Positions 16,534 through 25,005 of a stretch of 29,972 nucleotides of DNA are shown here, in pieces. The notes beneath the pieces are model-generated. The model did not search any database. It was not told the DNA's origin and saw only the letters and a list, made by a program, of their open reading frames with translations. Each line of letters starts with the position of its first letter. Position 1 is the stretch's first letter. The translations under genes and the position numbers were made by a program. The DNA is taken from positions 1-29,972 of the forward strand of contig CAYYPG010000013.1 in assembly GCA_964473505.1 (NCBI GenBank), in the 5' to 3' direction. The DNA is from JAOABV01 sp964473505. GTDB taxonomy: Bacteria; Hydrothermota; Tepidihabitantia; Tepidihabitantales; CAIPLT01.

Positions 16534-16661
16534 TAAACTCAGCAAATGCTACGAAAAGACGCTGTGCCCAAAGTATTATACAAAGTGTCACCGAATACCT
16601 TATCGTCATCCGGTTTTGATTGGTCAATCATAAAAAGAAGAAAATTTTTTACTGTTAACCT

Positions 16662-19600
16662 ATGAAATCAAAAATTAAGATTATAATCATTGCTATCTCA
16701 ATCGGTGTAGTTATTAGTCTATTCGCACTAAGAACTAAAATCAGCAATTACCTTACTTTACAATCAACTAAATTTCTTAGCCGAACCTTAAATCTTGAAA
16801 TTTCTGCTAAAGAAATCAAAGGCAGCATTTTTACATCGGTCGTTTTTTCTGATGTAATAATAAAATTTAGCCGTGGTGACTCGCTACGAGCCGAAACTGT
16901 AAAATCAGAATATAATCTATTTTCCATTATCTTTCGAAACAGAAACCGAATTCGTAATTTATTAATTATCAAGCCCGATATCTATCTTGTAACTCCTACC
17001 CGCTCAAATATTAGTCGTCCTCCATCTTTATCCTTTTCGAAACTTACTCTGCCGGTATTATTTTTTAATAAATTAGAAATTCAGCATGGCCGGGTGTTTC
17101 AAGACGGTAATTTACTTTTGGATTCTCTTTTGGTTGTGACTAATTTGTATTTATCTCCCAAAAGCATTATCGCATCGGTCAGCAACATAAAATTCAATTT
17201 TGTCCGGTCAGAAACACAATTTTCCCCCTTTAACATTCATAATCTTAGTGGTGTTGCTCATTTCTTTAATAATACCCTCTCCCTAAAAAATATAAAACTC
17301 CAATCAAAAAAATCAATCAGCGAATTCGATGCCGTAATCAATTTTCTACAGCGTGAGATAAGTTTAGACCTTAAAAAAGGATATGTTGATTTATCCGAGT
17401 TTGTTCGTTTCGACGGTGTTTTTGGTTTTAATGGTCAAATAAATTTATTCTTTGAGAACCTAACTTGGAATCTATCTAAAATCCAGGGCAATTTGGATTA
17501 TCAATTAAAAAATCTTAGAGTCTCGCAGATAAACTTAGCGGACGGTAAAGGCAAAATCAAAATGATTGATACCTTAATAAATATCACCTATTTGTCGAAA
17601 TCCGCTTCTCCCAAAGGCCAATCAAATCTTAATATTCTTGCTCATTGTAATTTTTCTCAAAAGACCTATCATGGTAAAGCATTCTTTGATAATTTCAATA
17701 TTCCCATTGAATTAATAGTTCACCCCCAAACCTACAAAAAATCGTCGATAGTTGATTCTGCACCATCAGATAAAAAAAAGGTTAACAATTTGACTCCCAA
17801 AATCAATGGAATTGTTGTCTTTAGTGGAATCGGTCTGGACAATATTGAATTAGAATTATTGGCTTCAACGCAAAACCCTGCCCTGGAAAGCATCTCGGCT
17901 AAATTAGTCTTTAATAAAGGACAATTTGTGATTGAAAAAATACGCATTAAAGACCACACAAGTATCTTAAATGCGACAAGCACGATTATTAATCCGAAAC
18001 GTTCAGTTCGCTTCGATGTCGAATTTAGCGATTTTGCCTTATATCCCATCTCGGAAATTATCTACCAATTTAGTTTCAATTCTAATACGCCTATTTTTCT
18101 TAAGGGATTCATTAACGGCAGATGCTGTTGGGAATTGACGAAATTAGGCTTTTCAGCTAAAGTAATTAGAACAATTGGTGATTTAACTATTCGTAACGGG
18201 TATATCTCGTTAAAAAAAGACCGTCAACAAGATAGCGACTTGGAATTTGAGAAATTAACCCTGCAGTATAATCTTTCGGATTTGCAAAACCTGCCCAAGC
18301 TAATTAGGATTTGGGGAGAAGATATTAACTGGCAAAAAAATAAATTTTCCCAACTCCATTTTTATTTATCCGAAGAGAAATTTTTCTTGTCGTTTCGCGA
18401 CTGGGCTAATAATAGTATTGTTCAAATTGATTCTTTAGAAGCAGCTGGATCAATTCAAAAGACTAATTGGGGAAAAATGGGATTTAACTTTAAGGCACTA
18501 AGTTTTGATAACTTAATTGACAATTTAAAAATTAGCAGTTTGGAGTATACTTTAATTAACTCGGGAAAATTTCGTTTGGGTAAAGTTGATCAATCATTTT
18601 ATCTGACAGATTTTTCTCTCAAAGTCCAACAAGGTGTTTTTTTCCTTAATTTAATAACCCTTCCCCATCAAAAACCGTCAATCGAATTGCAGGGTCATAA
18701 CATTAATTTAAAAGACATCTGTCGGATTATTGGTATACCCATATCTGTTGAGGGAATTTTAGACTTTAGTTTACATTCGTTGACAAATTCTAATAGCGAT
18801 ACCGATGGTTTTCGTCAAATCCGATATTCAAATCAATCTGATACCAAGAGGTCTGGTTATTCACTATCGGTGCGTGGCCGAGAATTAAAAATACCTATTG
18901 ATTTTCTGCGACAGTTTGTTGATTTTAAACAAAATGAGAAATACGAAATACGCAAAGCCAATAAGGATATCTCAACAATAGAACTTAAACACTTAGAAAG
19001 CAAGGCGATATGGGATGAGACTTGTTTTTATCTTAAACATTTATCTTTCGTGCATGCCCAAGACACTTCATACCTTTTTGGAACTGTCAATATTTTTAAT
19101 GGAAGTTCCAAAGACCACTCAATAGATTTAGATGTTGTTTTGGCTGACCCCGGGCCATGGATATTCTTCTTTCTTAAAAATATCTTAAATGTCCAACAAT
19201 CGAAGATTTATGGTCAGGGTAAAATTACTGGCAGCCTTAATCATCCCATTCTTTCGGGAGAAGTTAAAGTATCTGATGCCAAATTACTGATTAATTCAAC
19301 ACAAACTTTATGTCGTAAAGTAGATGCAGAACTGATTTTTAGTCAACAGAAAATATTTCTTAACAATCTCAAGGGTTATGCTGGAGAAGGCTTGGTCTTA
19401 GCCAATGGGTTTACAAAATTAATAAATTTTACCCGATTAGAGACTTTGGCCTATCAAATTGAATTTCATGATGCTCCGATTCGACCTCACAAAGATGTTT
19501 TTGGAATCGCTTCTGGCAAGATGTTTATTAACTATAAGCCTGAATTGACGAATCAAAATGTGCATCCGCTGTCATTAGCCGGCACGATCATAATTAAAGA

Positions 19601-20471
19601 AGGCCTTTTAACTACTGAATTTGCCGAGCCAATTTATCAGTCACCAATTTCAATTGAAAATGGTTCTGAACCTGATATTGATTTAAATTTAACCATTTCC
19701 GCAGAAAGAGGCATCTGGCTTCGAAATCGTTTGTGTGATATTGAACTTTCGGCTAATTTAAATATTTTTTCTCAATCGTCAACCGATAATTTAATGTACA
19801 ATCCTTTAACAAAACCTGCGGCAAACATAATTACCTATTCGGGTCAATTAAAGGCATTGCAAGGTGTTTTCTATTATCTTGACCATCCGTTAAAAATAAC
19901 GAAAGGTATTATTGAGTTTGATAATATTGCTGAACTCGATCCGCTACTCGAGATCAATGCTGAGGTATTAACCCGGCCACTGGAAACATCTGCTGGTTCA
20001 AGGGAACGGATAAAAATTATCCTGTCGCTTACTGGTCGGTTTAAAGAACCTGTCTTTACATTGTTGTCTGAGCCTCCTGTGCTTTCGGAAAACGACATCA
20101 TCAGTTATTTAAATTTCAATGTAACCTGGCAAGAAATGACCTCGCAAGAATTAAAAGATGCATTTGGTACGGCTATATCTGAAAAACTTCTTGGCTATTT
20201 TGAACGCCAAATTACTAAAAGAATTCGTGATTTGACATTGTTGGATTATCTTTGGATTGAAAGCGGACTGTTTTCTAAAACCGGAGCTAAAGTTACCGTC
20301 GGCAAATATATCGGTTCGCATCTTTATTTTACTTATGAATATAACATTTCAGGAACTTCAAACGATATCTTTCGTTTGGAATATTATCTTGCGAAGTCCC
20401 ATCAGATAATTGGTGAACGTGATTTGGACAATCGCTACAATATAAAATATCAATATAAAATACGCTATTAA
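16662..20471 (+). CDS. tamB: TamB-like translocation/assembly module protein
   Basis: A 1269-residue protein, a normal size for TamB. It has one N-terminal membrane helix (residues 5-24), then long stretches of repetitive amphipathic beta strands (AsmA/TamB beta-taco type) and a C-terminal TamB (DUF490) domain over about 1000-1269. Landmarks in it are LKALQGVFYYLDHPLKITKG, IEFDNIAELDPLLEINAEV and LLSEPPVLSENDIISYL. TamB-type proteins bridge the periplasm and, with an Omp85 partner, help assemble outer-membrane proteins or move phospholipids. The upstream Omp85 gene fits that pairing. Confidence 0.92.
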   Translation: MKSKIKIIIIAISIGVVISLFALRTKISNYLTLQSTKFLSRTLNLEISAKEIKGSIFTSVVFSDVIIKFSRGDSLRAETVKSEYNLFSIIFRNRNRIRNLLIIKPDIYLVTPTRSNISRPPSLSFSKLTLPVLFFNKLEIQHGRVFQDGNLLLDSLLVVTNLYLSPKSIIASVSNIKFNFVRSETQFSPFNIHNLSGVAHFFNNTLSLKNIKLQSKKSISEFDAVINFLQREISLDLKKGYVDLSEFVRFDGVFGFNGQINLFFENLTWNLSKIQGNLDYQLKNLRVSQINLADGKGKIKMIDTLINITYLSKSASPKGQSNLNILAHCNFSQKTYHGKAFFDNFNIPIELIVHPQTYKKSSIVDSAPSDKKKVNNLTPKINGIVVFSGIGLDNIELELLASTQNPALESISAKLVFNKGQFVIEKIRIKDHTSILNATSTIINPKRSVRFDVEFSDFALYPISEIIYQFSFNSNTPIFLKGFINGRCCWELTKLGFSAKVIRTIGDLTIRNGYISLKKDRQQDSDLEFEKLTLQYNLSDLQNLPKLIRIWGEDINWQKNKFSQLHFYLSEEKFFLSFRDWANNSIVQIDSLEAAGSIQKTNWGKMGFNFKALSFDNLIDNLKISSLEYTLINSGKFRLGKVDQSFYLTDFSLKVQQGVFFLNLITLPHQKPSIELQGHNINLKDICRIIGIPISVEGILDFSLHSLTNSNSDTDGFRQIRYSNQSDTKRSGYSLSVRGRELKIPIDFLRQFVDFKQNEKYEIRKANKDISTIELKHLESKAIWDETCFYLKHLSFVHAQDTSYLFGTVNIFNGSSKDHSIDLDVVLADPGPWIFFFLKNILNVQQSKIYGQGKITGSLNHPILSGEVKVSDAKLLINSTQTLCRKVDAELIFSQQKIFLNNLKGYAGEGLVLANGFTKLINFTRLETLAYQIEFHDAPIRPHKDVFGIASGKMFINYKPELTNQNVHPLSLAGTIIIKEGLLTTEFAEPIYQSPISIENGSEPDIDLNLTISAERGIWLRNRLCDIELSANLNIFSQSSTDNLMYNPLTKPAANIITYSGQLKALQGVFYYLDHPLKITKGIIEFDNIAELDPLLEINAEVLTRPLETSAGSRERIKIILSLTGRFKEPVFTLLSEPPVLSENDIISYLNFNVTWQEMTSQELKDAFGTAISEKLLGYFERQITKRIRDLTLLDYLWIESGLFSKTGAKVTVGKYIGSHLYFTYEYNISGTSNDIFRLEYYLAKSHQIIGERDLDNRYNIKYQYKIRY

Positions 20472-20798
20472 AAAATTATGCCGTCATTACAAAATCAGCG
20501 TATTCTTTGATTCGCAGTTATATATCACCTTGATTATAAAACTATTTTAAGTTATGTTAAATTTTATTCTTAGCCACTGCGATGAAATTTACTGGAAGAC
20601 TGTTGTATCTATCCTTGGTTAATCATTTAAGGCAGTTATATGATGACCGTCTTAATTGAAATTTATTAGATTTTATGCATTAATTTGATAAGATTTTTGA
20701 CAACTTCAAGCCGACTTAATTTTTTAAGGATAATTTAAAACCGATTGCCAAGATACTTAATATGTTAGCGAAGCCCTGTTATCAATGAATATTTAAAA
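20472..20798. other. Gene-free gap between tamB and priA
   Basis: No open frame, RNA-like fold or convincing promoter or terminator is visible. The sequence is uniformly AT-rich. Confidence 0.5.
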
Positions 20799-22925
20799 AT
20801 GTTTGCTCAAATCGCTATTCCCAAAACAACGCTTGATACCTTAACCTATTCTGTGCCTGAAGAATTTAACTCGCACATTAAAATTGGCTCTTTAGTAAAG
20901 GTACCATTGAGAAAAAAATATCTAGTCGGAATTGTCGTTGAACTACACTTAACCCTTGCCGACGAATATCAAAATTATGAGATTAAAAATATTGAGGAAG
21001 TTATCCAAACTAATTTTTTAGATAAAAATTTGATATCATTGCTTTCGTGGGTTAAAAAATATTATCTGGTTAGTTGGGGACAGGTGATAAGCCTAACAAT
21101 TCCCCAAGAGGTTTTACACATCTCTTCGAAAGTTAAGAAAAGTAATAAAAAAAACATTAATTCGTTTCAATCGGAAACAACGGATTCTTCAAAACCAGCA
21201 ACAACAACGCCCGACAAGGAATCTAATCAAAATACAGATGTTGCTTTAGGTTTCGAGTCCGGTCTTCGCAAAATTTCTTATTACCTTAAAAACAATTGCT
21301 TCCAACCATTTTTATTGTTCAATAACACTGCAACTGACTTGTCGGTTGGAAATAAATTAGAATTTTATTTAAGGATGATTGAAGAAACAATAAAGTTTAA
21401 AAAATCCGTTATCGTTTTAGTACCGGAAGTCAATATAATTCCCCAATTTATTGCTCATTTTCAATCCCGATTAACCGATGATTTCTTTTGTTTCCATTCG
21501 GCTTTAAAACATTCAGCGCGAAGACGCATCTGGTGGCAAATACATTCTCGTGATTTTGCGGTTATCGTGGGAACTCGTTCAGCTATTTTTGCGCCTGTAA
21601 AAAATTTAGGATTAATCATTGTGGATAATGAACAGGACGTATCTTATAAGGAACAGGAAAGACATTTCCATTATAATGCTCGGGATGTCGCTATAATTCG
21701 CGGACAAAAAAGTAAAGCCGTAGTTGTGCTTTCAAGTGCCACACCGTCTTGTGAATCTTTTTATAATATGCAAATCAAAAAGTACGAACCAATTACTCTC
21801 CAACCCAATTTAACCAAAAGTCAAAAAAGTGTCTCAGGTCGAACAATACTAATTGACCTACGCCGCAGTAAAGATAGAATTATCTCGTTTCCCTTGCGAA
21901 GTGCGATCATATCTCATTGTCGTCAAAATAAACGTGTGTTATTATTTATAAATCGATTAGGTTATGCCCGTGTCTTAAGTTGCAACGATTGTGGCTATAT
22001 CCCTTTATGTTCCCATTGTGGTGTACCCCTAACTTTCCATCGAGAAAAGAAAGTTTTGCTTTGTCATGTCTGTCAAACCTCCCAACCGATTTTTGATTTT
22101 TGTCCACAATGCAAAGGAAGTGATTTTTTTCTTTATGGTTTTGGTAGTGAAAAGGTTGAATCAGAAGTAAAGAAATTCATCAATCCCAATAAGGTCTTAC
22201 GCTATGATTCTGATGTGCAAAAATCATTAAAAGAAAGCATCAATCAATTATTGCATTCCCGCGATATCAAAGTTTTGGTCACAACTAAATTAGGTGTCCG
22301 AAATTTAGATTTTGCTGATGTCAATTTGGTTGGAATAATTCTTGCGGATACGACGCTGTTTTTACCCGATTTTCGTGCTCAAGAGCGGACTTTTCAAGAA
22401 ACCAGACAAATTATTATCCGTGCTTTACCCAACAAAGATGCAAAAGTCATTATCCAAAGTTATCATCCTGACCATCCCGCAATTCGTTATGCAGTGCAAG
22501 CGAATTATAAAAAATTTTACGATTATGAAATTAAAATGCGCCAGAAACTTTTCTATCCACCTTTTTCTCGGCTGGCACTAATTAGTATTTCATCAAACCA
22601 AAAAGAAGTTGCAATGAGCGTTGCAGAAAAATTTACAAAAAAATTATTAGAAATCCGTTCTAATCTGAATATAATGCGCAATATTAATGATAATAAAATC
22701 AATCAAAAAACCAACTTAAACCGAGACGCCTTCAAGATTAATCCAATGATTGAAGTATTAGGACCGACTCATCTACCTCGGTCTAAACATTCCTATCGTT
22801 ATACCTATCAATTATTGCTAAAACTAAATCCCAAATTATCTTTATCTGATCTAATAACAAGAGCCGAAATCAAGGTACTCCTTAAAAAAAATACAGATAT
22901 AGATGTTGATATTGACCCAATTTAG
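20799..22925 (+). CDS. priA: PriA-like primosomal protein N' with eroded helicase motifs
   Basis: A 708-residue, full-length PriA. The N-terminal 3'-DNA-binding domain is intact (MFAQIAIPKTTLDTLTYSVP, GSLVKVPLRKKYLVGIVVE). The zinc-binding cysteines are all present as four CxxC pairs over about 395-450 (first pair C395/C398). The ATPase motifs are broken. The Walker A region reads NNTATDLSVGNKLEFYL (175-191) instead of GVTGSGKTEVYL. Walker B is DNEQ (276-279) instead of DEEH. The AKGHDF loop is VRNLDF, and QVAGRAGR is replaced around 536-545 by RQIIIRALPN. GTRSAIFAP and the ARD and SSATPS motifs remain. The protein should bind forked DNA and nucleate primosome assembly but probably cannot hydrolyse ATP, like the helicase-defective PriA of actinobacteria. 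Confidence 0.9.
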   Translation: MFAQIAIPKTTLDTLTYSVPEEFNSHIKIGSLVKVPLRKKYLVGIVVELHLTLADEYQNYEIKNIEEVIQTNFLDKNLISLLSWVKKYYLVSWGQVISLTIPQEVLHISSKVKKSNKKNINSFQSETTDSSKPATTTPDKESNQNTDVALGFESGLRKISYYLKNNCFQPFLLFNNTATDLSVGNKLEFYLRMIEETIKFKKSVIVLVPEVNIIPQFIAHFQSRLTDDFFCFHSALKHSARRRIWWQIHSRDFAVIVGTRSAIFAPVKNLGLIIVDNEQDVSYKEQERHFHYNARDVAIIRGQKSKAVVVLSSATPSCESFYNMQIKKYEPITLQPNLTKSQKSVSGRTILIDLRRSKDRIISFPLRSAIISHCRQNKRVLLFINRLGYARVLSCNDCGYIPLCSHCGVPLTFHREKKVLLCHVCQTSQPIFDFCPQCKGSDFFLYGFGSEKVESEVKKFINPNKVLRYDSDVQKSLKESINQLLHSRDIKVLVTTKLGVRNLDFADVNLVGIILADTTLFLPDFRAQERTFQETRQIIIRALPNKDAKVIIQSYHPDHPAIRYAVQANYKKFYDYEIKMRQKLFYPPFSRLALISISSNQKEVAMSVAEKFTKKLLEIRSNLNIMRNINDNKINQKTNLNRDAFKINPMIEVLGPTHLPRSKHSYRYTYQLLLKLNPKLSLSDLITRAEIKVLLKKNTDIDVDIDPI

Positions 22926-23054
22926 AAAAATTTCTATTTTTAGTCAATTCCAACAGTTGCGACTAATGTTGATTTAATATAAGAAGAACAATTAATCTTT
23001 TGAGATTCTATTTCTGATTTTACCCTGATACTTTTTACCAAAGCAAGATTGCTC

Positions 23055-23082
23055 TTGACTATATTGGATTTTTTGGTATTAT
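23055..23082 (+). promoter_or_regulatory. Sigma70-type promoter of secG-rplU, leaderless
   Basis: TTGACT (23055-23060), 16 nt, TATTAT (23077-23082), then 7 nt to the ATG at 23090. Each hexamer matches 5 of 6. There is no Shine-Dalgarno before secG, whereas the next gene, rplU, has one. Confidence 0.55.
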
Positions 23083-23089
23083 ATAAGAT

Positions 23090-23389
23090 ATGTTTGGATT
23101 ATTTATAGTACTACACATTTTTGCGTGTATATTATTGATTATTATTGTCCTTTTCCAACAGCCCCAGAAAGGTGGCGTTACCAGTATTTTAGGCGGAGGC
23201 GAATCAATTTTTGGTGGCGGAGGTGCTGCTCCATTTATGACCAAACTTACATCGGGCTTAGCAATCTTATTTATGATTACTTCGCTTTCCTTGGTATTAA
23301 TCTCCTCTCGTCGGGTTCGTCCGGCACAAACACGACCAGTACCGGAAAGTACTGCACCAGCAGAAGAAGTACCGCCATTAGGCGAATAA
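23090..23389 (+). CDS. secG: Protein-export membrane protein SecG
   Basis: A 99-residue protein with two membrane helices (about 3-21 and 51-71) separated by the SecG hallmark LFQQPQKGG...ILGGGESIFGGGGA. A Pro/Glu-rich cytoplasmic tail ends the protein. SecG is the accessory subunit of the SecYEG translocon and assists SecA-driven export. It is followed 16 nt later by rplU and is probably co-transcribed with it. Confidence 0.95.
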   Translation: MFGLFIVLHIFACILLIIIVLFQQPQKGGVTSILGGGESIFGGGGAAPFMTKLTSGLAILFMITSLSLVLISSRRVRPAQTRPVPESTAPAEEVPPLGE

Positions 23390-23405
23390 CAAATGAGGTG
23401 AAGTA

Positions 23406-23756
23406 ATGACCGAAAGCACTAAAGCTAATACCACTTTTGCGGTAGTCAAAATCCAAGGTTCACAATTTCTTGTCAAAGAAGGCGAGAAAATTTTAGTGAA
23501 TCGAATGGATGTAGAGCCTGGAACCGTTGTTAAATTTAGTGAAGTAATTTTTCTCAAGACCCGAGATAAAACTATAGTGGGCAATCCAACGATTGCTGGT
23601 GCTGAAGTTAGTGCTCAAGTTATTAATCATTTGCGTGCCCCCAAGGTCTATACATTTAAATTTATCCGTCGAGAAAACTATCGTCGGCTAAAAGGACACA
23701 AACAACTACTCACAGAATTAAAAGTAACCGCAATAAATTATTCAACTACTACCTAA
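23406..23756 (+). CDS. rplU: 50S ribosomal protein L21
   Basis: A 116-residue protein with the L21 core FAVVKIQGSQFLVKEGEKILVNRMDVEPG and the C-terminal basic signature FIRRENYRRLKGHKQLLT, which contacts 23S rRNA. The N-terminus is about 9 residues longer than usual. GAGGTGA (23395-23401) precedes the ATG at good spacing. The almost universal neighbour rpmA (L27) is absent: the next gene is a secreted protein after 269 nt that contain only AT-rich direct repeats (ATAATTTTTTAAC at about 23898 and 23986). Confidence 0.95.
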   Translation: MTESTKANTTFAVVKIQGSQFLVKEGEKILVNRMDVEPGTVVKFSEVIFLKTRDKTIVGNPTIAGAEVSAQVINHLRAPKVYTFKFIRRENYRRLKGHKQLLTELKVTAINYSTTT

Positions 23757-24025
23757 ATAGATATAACCCAAAAAGTACTTTTTATATAACCAATTACGAT
23801 AAAAGATTATATTTCTTAGGTGAAAATTTTAGAGATACCGATAAGAAAAGAAAAAAAACCTATTGCTCCGTTAATAATAAAGTATAAATTATAGAACATA
23901 ATTTTTTAACGTTGGAACCGAGTCATATTTTTGCGGAAAAATTGAAGAGCGAAGTATAAATTTTAACATTATTAAATATAATTTTTTAACTCTTATCGGT
24001 ATTTATGATTAATAAAATCTAAAAA

Positions 24026-24883
24026 ATGTCTAATTTGGTAATAGAAAAGATTATTTTTATTATTTTCTGCGCTTTCAGTTTATCGCTTTGGGCAAATCTT
24101 CTTACTAACCCAAGTTTTGAGAACTGGTTAAATCCCTATTTACCTGGCGGAACTTGGCGAGTTGAAGATACAACTTATACTTGGATATCCCAAGAAAGTA
24201 CTCTCGTATTTGATGGTAATTATGCATTAAAAATGACCCGAAGGGTTGCGGGCACAGGTAATAATCGAGGAATTTTCCAAAGGGTTCAAGTTACGCCGGG
24301 CCTTAATCGTTATTTAGTCCGCTGTCGATTTTACGATAACTCGGACAGTGTTAGGGGCGGTCTTATTGTTACTTGGCGCCGAGCAGATTCAACGGCAATT
24401 AGTTCTTGGCGAACAATTTATACGATTAATTCTCCAACCTGGCAAATCGTCCAACTGGACTCCACAGCTCCGAACGACGCAAATTGGGCTGATGTGATTA
24501 TTCGCACTTATGGAATTAACGCTAGTACTCCCTCGGGCGGAACCATGGTAATTGATAGTGCTGTCTTTGTTTCGGTAACATCCAATGAAGAAACTAAAGA
24601 GGTAAAAAATAAATTTATGGAAAATTTTATAGTTACGCCGAACCCTTTTTCCAATTTCACAAAGATATGGCTTAATAGTGAACCAGACCAATTAGAATTT
24701 ATTAATATTTATGACCTTAGGGGAAATATTGTAAAAACCGTTAACAAACCAACAAATACTAACTTTGTCGCGTGGAACGGACGAGACTATAAAGATAGAT
24801 TATTACCCGCAGGTGTTTATTTTATTGCAGTGAAAATCCAACATACATCAGAACAAATAAAAAAAGTTTTGTTTTTAAGGTAA
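24026..24883 (+). CDS. Secreted protein with carbohydrate-binding-like and sorting domains
   Basis: A 285-residue protein with a signal peptide (about 8-24). A jelly-roll domain over about 25-185 starts LLTNPSFENWLNPYLPGGTW, as in many carbohydrate-binding (CBM4/9-like) modules, and contains DGNYALKM and the late VIDSAVFVSV strand. The C-terminal about 85 residues, from NFIVTPNPFSNFTKI through IYDLRGNIVKTV to LLPAGVYFIAVK, form a type-IX-like (FlgD-Ig-like) sorting domain. I infer secretion to the cell surface; the ligand is unknown. It shares the sorting domain with the next gene. Confidence 0.75.
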   Translation: MSNLVIEKIIFIIFCAFSLSLWANLLTNPSFENWLNPYLPGGTWRVEDTTYTWISQESTLVFDGNYALKMTRRVAGTGNNRGIFQRVQVTPGLNRYLVRCRFYDNSDSVRGGLIVTWRRADSTAISSWRTIYTINSPTWQIVQLDSTAPNDANWADVIIRTYGINASTPSGGTMVIDSAVFVSVTSNEETKEVKNKFMENFIVTPNPFSNFTKIWLNSEPDQLEFINIYDLRGNIVKTVNKPTNTNFVAWNGRDYKDRLLPAGVYFIAVKIQHTSEQIKKVLFLR

Positions 24884-25005
24884 TTTAAGAGTTCTTCCAT
24901 AAAAAGTCTATTTACTTGTGAGATAATTTTATCTATAATTTTTAAATATTTAGACATTAACTTAAACAAAAATCCGTGTTTATGCTTAAACCGTAAGGAG
25001 CAAAT

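Noticed and set aside
23770..23783. 14-bp palindrome AAAAAGTACTTTTT after rplU as a terminator
   Set aside because: It cannot form a stable stem with a proper loop and has no GC-rich base.
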